Shown here: positions 17,451 through 26,160 of the stretch, one piece after another | Layout of the letters: each line of letters begins with the position of its first letter | How positions within the stretch are numbered: the first letter of the stretch is position 1 | Made by a program: the position numbers and the translations under genes | The notes under the pieces: model-generated | Told to the model about the DNA's origin: nothing | Databases searched by the model: none | The model's input: the letters and a program-made list of their open reading frames with translations, nothing else | Origin: Bacteroidota bacterium | Lineage (GTDB): Bacteria; Bacteroidota; Bacteroidia; Chitinophagales; Chitinophagaceae | Direction: 5' to 3' | Length of the DNA: 38,589 nucleotides | Assembly (NCBI GenBank): GCA_028876495.1 | Contig: JAGWRO010000063.1 | Location: 1-38,589, forward strand

Positions 17451-19916
17451 TTGAAATATCTTTTTATTACATCAATTTTAGGATTCGTACTGATTTTCAC
17501 GAACTGTAAAAAAACATTTGCACAAGAAAATGGCAGGAAGATAAAAGAATTAAAGTCGGGTTGGTTATTTATTCATAAAGATATTCCTAACGGTGCCCAA
17601 CCCTTTTTAGATGAAAAAGGCTGGCAAGAAGTGAATATCCCACACGATTGGGCTATAAGTGGTCCTTTTAGCGAAAAAAACGACCTGCAAACCACAAGAG
17701 TGGCTGAAGATGGAGAATCAAAAGCAATGCTAAGATCGGGTAGAACCGGAGGGCTTCCCTACGAAGGGGTTGGTTGGTATAGAAAACACCTGTCCTTTGG
17801 CAAAAAAGACAAAAGAAAAACCTTTTCTTTAGAATTTGATGGGGCTATGAGTCATGCAAAAGTGTTCTTAAATAATCAGTTTGTGGGCGAATGGCCCTAT
17901 GGTTACTCTTCATTCAGTTTTGACATTACCCGGTTTATTCATTTTGGACAGGATAATTTGCTGGCCGTTAGATTAGAAAACCAGACTGAATCTTCAAGAT
18001 GGTACCCGGGAGCAGGTATTTACAGAAATGTTCGCCTGGTAGAAACCAATCCAATCCATATAGCACATTGGGGTACATTCATCACTACCCCCCAAATTTC
18101 GGCAAGTAAAGCTTTGGTAAAGATTCAAACCAAAGTTGAAAATCTTAATAATAAAGCCGAAAGCATCCGTTTGGAAACAATAGTCTATAATCGGGAGAAT
18201 AAGCAAGTTGCATCCATTTCAAGTTCGCAGCATATTACAAAAAACAGCACATTTATCCAGCAGATAACCATTCCTCATCCACAATTATGGTCGGCCCAAA
18301 TTCCGAATATCTATTATGCTGTCAGTACAATTAAAGAAGGAGAACTTGTTATTGATCAATATAAAACCGAATTTGGAATAAGACAAATTACTTTTAATCC
18401 TGAAACAGGAATGACGGTGAACGGGATCCCAACCAAATTGAAAGGGGTTTGCCTTCACGATGACTTAGGCCCTTTGGGAATGGCTTTTAATAAATCAGCG
18501 TTGAGATATCGCTTAAATCTGCTAAAGAAGATGGGATGCAATGCTATCAGGGGAACTCATGATCCTCATGATCCTGAAATGCTGGAATTATGCGATGAGT
18601 TAGGATTTTATTATATTGATGAGGCTTTCGATGAATGGAAGGCCGGTAAGGTTAAGAATGGCTACCATACCCTTTTTGATCAATGGGCAAAAAAAGATAT
18701 GGAAGCGATGATCCGAAGAGACCGGAATCATCCTGCATTGATCATGTATAGTATTGGCAACGAAATTAGAGAGCAGGAGGAAAAAGACGGGGCTAAAATT
18801 GCAGAATATCTCACCTCAATATGCCATAAGGAAGATAATACTAGACCAGTAACCGCCGCTTTTAACAATATGAATTCCGCCATTAAAAATGGCCTGGCTG
18901 GTGTGGTTGATATCCCAGGATGGAATTATAAGCCAAAATATTATTCAATTATTCATCAAAAACATCCAAACTGGGTGATATACGGCAGTGAAACCGCTTC
19001 TACCGTAAGTTCAAGAGGAGTCTATAAACTGCCCGCAAAAATTGAAATCATGAAAGTGTGGCCGGATAATCAGTCTTCTGCTTATGATTTAGAATATTGT
19101 AGCTGGTCGCAACTACCAGATATGGAGTGGAAAGCGCAAGAAAATGAGTCTGTTACAGGTGAGTTTGTTTGGACAGGTTTTGATTATTTAGGCGAACCCA
19201 CACCATATAATGCAAATTGGCCTAGCAGAAGCTCATATTTTGGTATTATCGATTTATCCGGAATCCCAAAAGACAGGTATTATTTATACCAAAGTCATTG
19301 GAGTAATAAAAAAGTACTGCATATTTTACCTCACTGGAATTGGAAAGGCCATGAAGGTGAAGTTGTACCTGTATTTGTTTATACAAATTATCCAAGCGCC
19401 GAAGTTTTTATCAATGGTAAAAGCTATGGTAGAAAAACCTTTGATCAGAGCAGTTTACTGGATAGCTACCGCCTGAGATGGGAAAATACAATTTACCAAC
19501 CAGGTGAATTAAAAGTGGTAGCTTACGAAAAGGATGGAAAAGTTGCTGAAACTAAAGTAATCAGGACAGCAGGCCCCCCCTCCACCATCGAATTGAAATC
19601 CAGCACCACTCAATTATCTGCCAATGGCGAAGATTTAGCCTTCGTTACCATTAGCATTAAAGATAAAAATGGAAATCTTTGCCCCCTGGCGGATAATATG
19701 ATCCACTTCAAGGTAATTGGAAAAGGCAAACTCAGAGCGGTAGGCAATGGAAATGCAGCTAGTTTAGAGCCGTTTGAAGCAGATTATCGAAAAGCATTTT
19801 ACGGTAAATGCATGGCTATTATACAGAGTGGCCACCAGAGAGGAGAAGTTACGATAGAAGCAAGCGGAGTTGGATTAAAGTCCTCGAGTTTAACCCTTGA
19901 AATTTCTAAAAAATAA
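17451..19916 (+). CDS. GH2 glycoside hydrolase, beta-galactosidase-like lipoprotein
   Basis: Exo-acting GH2 enzyme (beta-galactosidase, beta-glucuronidase or related). The reading frame opens after a stop at 17430 and its only sensible start is TTG at 17451, which yields the lipoprotein signal MKYLFITSILGFVLIFTNC. Domains: sugar-binding jelly roll about 35-200 (INIPHDWAI-type block at 62-70, RWYPGAGIYRNV at 183-194), immunoglobulin-like domain about 205-315, catalytic barrel about 318-610, then a DUF4982-like domain (about 620-690) and an invasin-like domain to 821. The acid/base is Glu438 (YSIGNEI) and the nucleophile Glu514 (YGSETAS). The usual RxxHNP block reads RGTHDPHDP, with Asp for Asn. 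It heads the right arm, 38 bases before the next sulfatase. The nearby galactokinase favours galactosidase, but this is inference. Confidence 0.9.
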   Translation: MKYLFITSILGFVLIFTNCKKTFAQENGRKIKELKSGWLFIHKDIPNGAQPFLDEKGWQEVNIPHDWAISGPFSEKNDLQTTRVAEDGESKAMLRSGRTGGLPYEGVGWYRKHLSFGKKDKRKTFSLEFDGAMSHAKVFLNNQFVGEWPYGYSSFSFDITRFIHFGQDNLLAVRLENQTESSRWYPGAGIYRNVRLVETNPIHIAHWGTFITTPQISASKALVKIQTKVENLNNKAESIRLETIVYNRENKQVASISSSQHITKNSTFIQQITIPHPQLWSAQIPNIYYAVSTIKEGELVIDQYKTEFGIRQITFNPETGMTVNGIPTKLKGVCLHDDLGPLGMAFNKSALRYRLNLLKKMGCNAIRGTHDPHDPEMLELCDELGFYYIDEAFDEWKAGKVKNGYHTLFDQWAKKDMEAMIRRDRNHPALIMYSIGNEIREQEEKDGAKIAEYLTSICHKEDNTRPVTAAFNNMNSAIKNGLAGVVDIPGWNYKPKYYSIIHQKHPNWVIYGSETASTVSSRGVYKLPAKIEIMKVWPDNQSSAYDLEYCSWSQLPDMEWKAQENESVTGEFVWTGFDYLGEPTPYNANWPSRSSYFGIIDLSGIPKDRYYLYQSHWSNKKVLHILPHWNWKGHEGEVVPVFVYTNYPSAEVFINGKSYGRKTFDQSSLLDSYRLRWENTIYQPGELKVVAYEKDGKVAETKVIRTAGPPSTIELKSSTTQLSANGEDLAFVTISIKDKNGNLCPLADNMIHFKVIGKGKLRAVGNGNAASLEPFEADYRKAFYGKCMAIIQSGHQRGEVTIEASGVGLKSSSLTLEISKK

Positions 19917-19954
19917 ACGGAATAATCAGACTACAAGTAAAATAAAATAAGCTA

Positions 19955-21478
19955 ATGACAAAATCTAAAATTTTCTTATTAATTCCTTTTGCATTACTTC
20001 TTGGTGCAAAGGTTTTAGCTCAGCACAGTTCTAAGCCTAATGTAATTATTATTTATTCTGATGATGTAGGCTATGGAGATATAAGTTGCTATGGTGCAGA
20101 TAAAATACAAACCCCAAATATCGATAAAATTGCTGAGCAAGGAATCAGATTTACCAATGCTCACGCATCTTCATCTACCTGCACGCCTTCCAGATATGCT
20201 CTATTAACCGGTAAATATCCCTGGAGAAAAAAAGGTACCGGAATTGCAGCGGGAGACGCGAGCTCCATAATCGATGAAAATCAATTCACTTTAGGTGATT
20301 TATTTCAAAAGGCAGGCTACCGAACAGGGGTTATTGGAAAATGGCATTTGGGTTTGGGCGGCCCATCCGGTCCAAATTGGAATGGTAGCATCAAACCCGG
20401 CCCAAATGAGCTGGGGTTTAATTACTCTTTCATTATTCCCGCTACTCCTGACCGGGTTCCTTGTGTTTACGTAGAAAATCATCATGTAGTTAATTTAGAT
20501 ATTAAAGATTCTATTGAGGTAAGCTACCAACATCCTATCGGGACTGATCCCATTGGAACATTACATCCGGAATTGCTTAAAGTCAAAGCAGACTTACAAC
20601 ACAGCGGAACCATAATTAATGGAATTAGCCGAATAGGATACATGAAAGGAGGGCACCAGGCCTACTGGAAAGACGATCAAATGAGTGATAAAATTACCGA
20701 TAAAGCTCTAAAATTTATAAAAGAAAACCAACTACAACCCTTCTTCTTATATTTTGCTATCCAGGATGTACATGTTCCCAGAGTACCTAATGAACGTTTC
20801 AGAGGAAAAAGTGGTATGGGTGCAAGAGGGGATGCCTTATTAGAATTAGATGAGAATACCGGAAAAATACTTCACCTATTAGACAGCCTACATCTAGCGA
20901 AAAATACAATTGTGATTTTTAGCAGTGATAATGGTCCGGTTTTAAATGACGGCTATCAAGACAGTGCAAAAATGCTGTTAAATGGACATCGACCCTCAGG
21001 TCCGTATAAAGGCTGGAAATACAGCAAATTTGACGCCGGAACCAGGATTCCAATGATGATTAGATGGCCCGGAATTATTAAAGAAGGTGAGGTTTCAGAT
21101 GCTTTAATTGGCCAGATCGATTTTTTGGCTTCTATGGCAAATCTGCTCCATTTCAAACTCCCTGAACATGCTGCCCCCGATAGCAAAGAGCTATTAAAAG
21201 TGTTATCAGGCAAATCCAAAAAGGGGAGGAAAAGTATAATTGAACAGGGCTTGCCGGGCTTAGCCATTCTTAAAGGAAATTGGAAATATATCCCACCTTC
21301 CAAGGGAGCAGCGGTGTTGAAAGAAAAAGACAATCTGGAAACAGGAAATAGCAACGTCCCACAGCTATATAATTTAAAAAATGATTTAGGTGAGACCAAA
21401 AATCTTGCTTCCAAATATCCTAAAAAAGAAAAAAAGCTGTCCAATCTTTTATTTCAAATACAAGAAGAGGTTAAGTGA
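19955..21478 (+). CDS. Type I sulfatase (right copy)
   Basis: Formylglycine sulfatase of family S1, 507 residues. A signal peptide (about 1-22, cleavage near VLAQ) is followed by PNVIIIYSDDVGYGD with metal-binding Asp36-Asp37. The maturation motif CTPSR at 76-80 makes Cys76 the formylglycine precursor, and SSDNGP supplies further metal ligands. Along its length it parallels the sulfatase at 2140-3660, including the block SFIIPATPDRVPCVYVENHH and MKGGHQAYWKDD. The two are clearly paralogues, but this one has a signal-peptidase-I type leader (no lipobox), whereas the left copy is a lipoprotein. So the same reaction may be placed at different sites: soluble periplasmic here, membrane-anchored there. 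It lies between GH2 and a second, more distant sulfatase (25-base gap), clearly in one operon. Confidence 0.95.
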   Translation: MTKSKIFLLIPFALLLGAKVLAQHSSKPNVIIIYSDDVGYGDISCYGADKIQTPNIDKIAEQGIRFTNAHASSSTCTPSRYALLTGKYPWRKKGTGIAAGDASSIIDENQFTLGDLFQKAGYRTGVIGKWHLGLGGPSGPNWNGSIKPGPNELGFNYSFIIPATPDRVPCVYVENHHVVNLDIKDSIEVSYQHPIGTDPIGTLHPELLKVKADLQHSGTIINGISRIGYMKGGHQAYWKDDQMSDKITDKALKFIKENQLQPFFLYFAIQDVHVPRVPNERFRGKSGMGARGDALLELDENTGKILHLLDSLHLAKNTIVIFSSDNGPVLNDGYQDSAKMLLNGHRPSGPYKGWKYSKFDAGTRIPMMIRWPGIIKEGEVSDALIGQIDFLASMANLLHFKLPEHAAPDSKELLKVLSGKSKKGRKSIIEQGLPGLAILKGNWKYIPPSKGAAVLKEKDNLETGNSNVPQLYNLKNDLGETKNLASKYPKKEKKLSNLLFQIQEEVK

Positions 21479-21503
21479 TCTCTCTTTAAAACCGTTAAAT
21501 ATC

Positions 21504-23102
21504 ATGAAAAGGAAAAATCTTAAATTTCTTGTCTTAATTCTATTATCAGGCACTTTCAAATTCAGTTTTGCCCAGGCACATCATGCTACAAAAGTGCAAA
21601 AAACCCAACCAAACATCATCGTTTTTTTAGTGGATGATATGGGATGGGAAGATACATCTGTTCCATTTTATAAAGAAAAAACTCCTTTAAACAGAAAGTA
21701 TCACACTCCTAATATGGAGCGTCTTGCGGCTATGGGTGTAAAGTTTACCCAGGCATACGCCAATTGCGTGTGTACGCCCTCAAGAGTAAGTTTACTAACC
21801 GGCATGAACGCTGCCCGGCATCGGGTAACCAACTGGACTGATTTCTTCGAAAATCATCCAACTGATTCTAAATATCCAAATATTAAATTACCTGAATGGA
21901 ATTATAACGGCTTAAGCCCGGTACCAGATACACCACATACCGTTTATGCCACCACTTTAGCCGAGATATTAAAAGAGCATGGCTATTTCACTATTCACAC
22001 CGGTAAAGCCCATTTTGCTTCCTATCCTACTTTAGGTTCAGATCCAAGAAATCTTGGATTTGATATTAATATTGCAGGCAATGCAGTTGGCGGACCTAAA
22101 AGTTATTTAGGAACAGAAAATTTCGGTAATGAAGTGAAAGGAGGTTATACTCCAAGGGCCATACCTGGTTTAGAGTTGTATCATGGACAGCATATTTTCC
22201 TTACTGAAGCATTAACACTCGAAGCAAAAAAAGCATTGGATGATGCCCGCTATCTTCAAAAACCATTCTTTCTTTACATGGCCCAATATGCCGTACATGC
22301 GCAATATAAACCCGATGACCGCTTTTATGGCCAATACATTAAAGAAGGTTTAGGGCGTGAAGAAGCGGAATATGCTGCACTTCTGCAAGGAATGGATAAG
22401 AGCTTAGGCGATTTAATGGATTATCTAAATAAATATCATTTAACGAAAAACACCATCATCATATTTATGTCAGATAATGGAGGATTGACACTAGTTCCTC
22501 CCCGTGGAGGCAAACCATTTACTCATAACTTACCTCTGAAAGCCGGTAAAGGATCTGGCTATGAAGGTGGAATAAGAGAACCTATGATGGTTTACTGGCC
22601 TGGGGTAACAAAACCTAATACAGTAAACAAACAATATCTGATGATTGAAGATTTCTTCCCCACTATCCTGCAAATGGCAGGAATCAATAATTATCAAACT
22701 GTACAAAAAGTAGACGGTAAAAGTATTGTTCCTTTCTTAAAAAATCCGGCTTTACAAGATACCACAAGAGCATTAATTTGGCACTTTCCTAATTACTGGC
22801 AGGAAGGGCAGCAAAGAGCCAAACAATACCAAATACAAGGCGAAAGTGAAGGTATGGGGCCTTACAGTGCTATTAGAAAAGGTGATTGGAAGCTGATTTA
22901 TTTTTATGGAACAAAAAGTACTGAACTTTATAATTTGAAAACAGACATCGGAGAGCATCATAACCTGGCAACTCAATACCCATCCAAAACCCTGAAGTTA
23001 GTAAACCTCCTAAATCAAAAACTAAAGGCAGAAAACGCCCAGTTCCCAATTGATGAAACTTCAGGAGTTACCTTGTATCCTGCCATCTCTCCAATTAAAT
23101 GA
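21504..23102 (+). CDS. Type I sulfatase, second subfamily
   Basis: A different S1 sulfatase. The frame is open from 21390, inside the previous gene, but I place the start at the ATG at 21504, which begins a proper signal peptide (MKRKNLKFLVLILLSGTFKF, cleavage near SFAQ) and leaves a 25-base gap. With this start it has 532 residues. PNIIVFLVDDMGWED at 36-50 gives metal ligands Asp44-Asp45. CTPSR at 90-94 gives formylglycine precursor Cys90. GKAHFASYP replaces the GKWHLG block of the other copies, and MSDNGG supplies the second metal site. The insertion around 105-140 and the GKAHF variant show it belongs to another subfamily than the mirrored pair, so it probably removes sulfate from a different position or sugar. 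A separate operator-like repeat follows it. Confidence 0.94.
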   Translation: MKRKNLKFLVLILLSGTFKFSFAQAHHATKVQKTQPNIIVFLVDDMGWEDTSVPFYKEKTPLNRKYHTPNMERLAAMGVKFTQAYANCVCTPSRVSLLTGMNAARHRVTNWTDFFENHPTDSKYPNIKLPEWNYNGLSPVPDTPHTVYATTLAEILKEHGYFTIHTGKAHFASYPTLGSDPRNLGFDINIAGNAVGGPKSYLGTENFGNEVKGGYTPRAIPGLELYHGQHIFLTEALTLEAKKALDDARYLQKPFFLYMAQYAVHAQYKPDDRFYGQYIKEGLGREEAEYAALLQGMDKSLGDLMDYLNKYHLTKNTIIIFMSDNGGLTLVPPRGGKPFTHNLPLKAGKGSGYEGGIREPMMVYWPGVTKPNTVNKQYLMIEDFFPTILQMAGINNYQTVQKVDGKSIVPFLKNPALQDTTRALIWHFPNYWQEGQQRAKQYQIQGESEGMGPYSAIRKGDWKLIYFYGTKSTELYNLKTDIGEHHNLATQYPSKTLKLVNLLNQKLKAENAQFPIDETSGVTLYPAISPIK

Positions 23103-23142
23103 TCATTTACCAATTGCAATTAAGTCATAAAAAGGTAGAAGG

Positions 23143-23170
23143 GTTCAAATAAAGTGGTATAACTGTTCAA
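23143..23170 (+). promoter_or_regulatory. Candidate HTCS operator upstream of the right GH128-like gene
   Basis: GTTCAA at 23143-23148 and 23165-23170, again with a start-to-start distance of exactly 22 bases, in the 138-base gap after the sulfatase and 71-98 bases upstream of the GH128-like start. The second copy also forms an inverted repeat with TGAAC (GTTCA to 23169, TGAAC at 23180-23184). Same core and period as at 13031-13062. It suggests the GH128-like gene has its own regulated promoter besides read-through. Confidence 0.45.
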
Positions 23171-23240
23171 CCTGTTAAATGAACTATTATTCCCAAAATT
23201 TTTTGTTGAAATTAGCAGTCTAACAAATAAATCTAAAAAA

Positions 23241-24458
23241 ATGAAAATTTATTTCAATCATATCATGGTATGCACGATGTTGTTTACCATGCCTATTTTA
23301 GGATGCAAAAAGAATTTAAAAAATCCTGAATCTCCTTCAATTACAAGTGATCTTGCCAATAAGGGCAATTTCGGACAAATGCTTACTATTTCAAAAGTTG
23401 CCAACCTTGGGATGCCAAAGATTTGGCTATATCCTGATACAGTTTATACATCATTGAGTATCGATGGCCCGATCTTTAAACCATTTCCAAGTGGATACGA
23501 AGACCAAATTGTGTCATTTAGATTACCGAAAGGTTATATGGCTGTATTTGCTGAAAACAGCGATGGAACGGGTGAGTCTGTTTGCTATGTAGCCACAGAT
23601 AGTGCAATAAATGCTAATTTACCTGAAAGATTAAAAAATAAAATTTCTTATATAAGATACATACCTGTAAATAATCCCGAAAAGAAAGGTACAGCCTCCA
23701 CAAGTGACCAAACAGTAAAGGCATTTGATACCCAATGGTTTTATGGGTGGAGTTTGTCAAGGTCGTCTTTTCCAAGACAACAATTTGTGCCTATGACCTG
23801 GGGAAAATGGACTTGTTCACTGGCAAATGTGGACTATTTGGTAGACAGGACAGATGTTGATCACTTACTTTCTTTTAATGAACCTGATAACATTTCCCAA
23901 TCAAATATTCCCAATATTGATACCGCTGTAAAACGGTATAAAATTATGCAATTGACCGGGCTTAGGTTGGGAGCACCAGCGACAACACAAAATCAAGTTT
24001 TTGGAGACGGTAAATGGTTAACAAAATTTATGGCAAAAGCCCAGGAAGAAAAAGCAAGAGTAGACTTTATACCCATACATTGGTACGATTGGGGAAACCA
24101 GTTTAACAACAAGGCCACAGATTCACTTACTGCCGAGGGTGTATTTAAACGATTTCAAACTTATGTAGAAAACGTTCATATCGCATACCCCGATCAGACC
24201 ATCTGGATTACTGAGTTTAATGCCAACCCTAACAGACATTCGGTATTGATCCATAAGTATTTCATGAAACTATCCACAGATTGGATGAATAATACATCAT
24301 ATATTGAGCGTTATTCCTACTTTTTTCCAAATACTGTTCCTGCTGTTAACAATGATTTCACTTTAACGGATGCCGGACAGTATTGGCACGACCTTAATTC
24401 GACTCAGTCGTTTTCGGGCAATATTGTATCTGCAGATACACAATTAAATGTTGAATAG
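23241..24458 (+). CDS. GH128-like glycoside hydrolase lipoprotein (right copy)
   Basis: Paralogue of the gene at 871-2073, roughly 70% identical by eye over the shared part. Lipoprotein signal with Cys22 (PILGC). Residues about 48-145 form the beta-gamma-crystallin-like module (YEDQIVSFRLPKGYMAVFAE, then LKNKISYIRYIPV). The clan GH-A barrel runs from about 160, with acid/base Glu214 (FNEPD), HWYDWGN at about 280 and nucleophile Glu325 (ITEFNAN). The poly-Asn linker of the left copy is absent. It ends the right arm, and a strong terminator follows at 24615. Its own upstream region carries the 22-base-period repeat. Probably an outer-membrane-anchored endo-enzyme that makes the first cuts; whether the two copies differ in specificity is unknown. 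Residues around the active site are conserved between copies, which argues for closely related substrates. Confidence 0.8.
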   Translation: MKIYFNHIMVCTMLFTMPILGCKKNLKNPESPSITSDLANKGNFGQMLTISKVANLGMPKIWLYPDTVYTSLSIDGPIFKPFPSGYEDQIVSFRLPKGYMAVFAENSDGTGESVCYVATDSAINANLPERLKNKISYIRYIPVNNPEKKGTASTSDQTVKAFDTQWFYGWSLSRSSFPRQQFVPMTWGKWTCSLANVDYLVDRTDVDHLLSFNEPDNISQSNIPNIDTAVKRYKIMQLTGLRLGAPATTQNQVFGDGKWLTKFMAKAQEEKARVDFIPIHWYDWGNQFNNKATDSLTAEGVFKRFQTYVENVHIAYPDQTIWITEFNANPNRHSVLIHKYFMKLSTDWMNNTSYIERYSYFFPNTVPAVNNDFTLTDAGQYWHDLNSTQSFSGNIVSADTQLNVE

Positions 24459-24614
24459 TTTGATAACCGGATTTGAGGTTAAACTTAAAAGGAAGCATTT
24501 ATGTTATTCGAAAGCTTGAAAAACAATAATCGTAATATTCGATTTAGAAAATGTAATTTGACAATTGTGTGTTTTGCCTTTTAGGAGTTACGGAGAAACG
24601 AATTATTTTTTTAG

Positions 24615-24650
24615 CAGCCGGTAATGAATCATTACCGGCTGTTTTCTTAT
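24615..24650 (+). terminator. Rho-independent terminator of the right PUL arm
   Basis: Perfect 12-base-pair stem CAGCCGGTAATG / CATTACCGGCTG with a 3-base loop (24615-24641), followed by TTTTCTTATATTCTTTT. On the minus strand the stem is followed by an A-run, so it works only for plus-strand transcripts. It closes the locus and insulates the convergent transporter gene at 24681. Confidence 0.9.
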
Positions 24651-24680
24651 ATTCTTTTACTGTAAATGATCTACTCCAAT

Positions 24681-25976
24681 TTATTCAACAGGAAGCACCA
24701 AATGTTCTTCTTCCATCTTAAGTTTAACCGATTTGCCGGGTTCTTTCACCGCGATGATGGTTATGAACGCGGAAAGGAATAATGAACCGGACATAAAAAT
24801 GTAGGAGGCATCAAAACTGCCGGTATTGCCATTTAAATATCCAACGAGGTAGGCACCGGCAAACGAACCTAATGCGCCAAAACTATTTATCAGCGCAATT
24901 GCTCCACCTGAAACATTTCGGGGTAAAATTTCGGTAATGATGGCAAAGAAAGGACCATAAGGCGCATACATGGCTCCGCCTGCAATAATCAGCAGCACAA
25001 AAGAAAGCCAGAAATGATGAGCGCCGGTTAAATAGGAAGCGTAAAAAGCAACAGCGCCAATTAAAAGGAAAGGCCACACAAAACGCTTTCTTTTTAATGA
25101 TTTATCAGAAAAATAAGAGGTGCCCACCATAGCAATAATAGCCAGTACGTAAGGCACAGAAGCAAGCCACCCTGTGGTAATCATATTGCTATTGGGCGCA
25201 GAATTAATTATGGAGGGAAGCCACATTACGAACCCATAAACCCCGATGCTCCAAAATGCATATTGAAGGCATAGTAAAACCACTTTTTTCGACTTAAATG
25301 CTTCTCCGTAATTTTTTACCGGGCGGATGCCTTCCTGCTCGTGTTGTAGTTGTTTCTCTAAGGCGTCCTTTTCATTTTGGGTTAACCATTTTGCATCTTT
25401 AGGCCTGTCGTTTACCATCCGGTACCAAAAAAAAGCCCAGATGATTGCGGGCAATCCTTCAAAAATAAACATCCAGCGCCAGCCCACATTACCTACGAGG
25501 TAGCCTGATAAAACAGACATCCAAAGTATGGTTACCGGGTTACCGAGAATTAAAAAAGTATTGGCCCGCGAACGCTCAGCCCTGGTAAACCACCTGCTTA
25601 AAAAGAGCAGCATAGAAGGGAAAACCGCGCTTTCTACTACTCCAAGCATAAAACGGATGATGATCAAAAATTTTACATCACTTATTATACCTGTGGCAAT
25701 GGCCAGCAATCCCCAAAAAATCAAGCACCAAAAGATCAGTTTCTTTGCACTTTTATTAGCCGCATAAATAGTTCCGGGAATTTGAAAAAAGAAATATCCC
25801 AAAAAGAACAAAGACCCCAGCAATGAAGACATTGAGGCAGAAATATTAAGGTCATTTGCCATTCCGCCCGCTGCAGCAAATCCATAATTGGCGCGATCTA
25901 AATACGCCAGGCTATAGGTAATAAAAACTATAGGTATTAAACGAATCCAACGTTTTTTTGCAATACTTTTTATCAT
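24681..25976 (-). CDS. MFS transporter, anion:cation symporter (ACS) type
   Basis: Inner-membrane transporter of 431 residues with about 12 hydrophobic helices. The opening RWIRLIPIVFITYSLAYLDR with ANYGFA, the block RFMLGVVESAVFPSMLLFLS and the linker NDRPKDAKWL are characteristic of the ACS family, which brings in sugar acids such as hexuronates, galactonate, glucarate or rhamnonate by proton symport. It is encoded convergently to the right arm of the PUL behind the terminator and divergently from the ABC ATPase gene. It may import a sugar acid released by the PUL, but no sugar-acid catabolic genes are in the window, so this link is weak. The substrate cannot be assigned further. Confidence 0.88.
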   Translation of the reverse strand: MIKSIAKKRWIRLIPIVFITYSLAYLDRANYGFAAAGGMANDLNISASMSSLLGSLFFLGYFFFQIPGTIYAANKSAKKLIFWCLIFWGLLAIATGIISDVKFLIIIRFMLGVVESAVFPSMLLFLSRWFTRAERSRANTFLILGNPVTILWMSVLSGYLVGNVGWRWMFIFEGLPAIIWAFFWYRMVNDRPKDAKWLTQNEKDALEKQLQHEQEGIRPVKNYGEAFKSKKVVLLCLQYAFWSIGVYGFVMWLPSIINSAPNSNMITTGWLASVPYVLAIIAMVGTSYFSDKSLKRKRFVWPFLLIGAVAFYASYLTGAHHFWLSFVLLIIAGGAMYAPYGPFFAIITEILPRNVSGGAIALINSFGALGSFAGAYLVGYLNGNTGSFDASYIFMSGSLFLSAFITIIAVKEPGKSVKLKMEEEHLVLPVE

Positions 25977-26148
25977 ATCTCTTCGCTTTTATGAGAGTTT
26001 AAAAGGGAAGTTCATAATGCTAATCTAAGAGATTTATGATATAGGTTCTCAATTATTTGATGGAAACCTTGGCAGAATGTACAGTAAACGAACAAATTTT
26101 CAGTTTTTTAATTTTCTCTTTTTCATTCATAATCGGTTGAGACAATTG

Positions 26149-26156
26149 TATTTTTG
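26149..26156 (+). promoter_or_regulatory. Possible Bacteroidota -7 element for the ABC ATPase gene
   Basis: TATTTTTG matches the TAnnTTTG consensus exactly, but no TTTG lies about 19 bases upstream. It sits so close to the coding region that transcription would start near 26163. Translation would then begin at the ATG at 26173 with a very short leader. Could be chance in AT-rich DNA. Confidence 0.3.
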
Positions 26157-26160
26157 ATGA

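Noticed and set aside
20956-21444. A 162-codon minus-strand frame inside the right sulfatase
   Set aside because: It lies wholly opposite conserved sulfatase sequence and resembles nothing.
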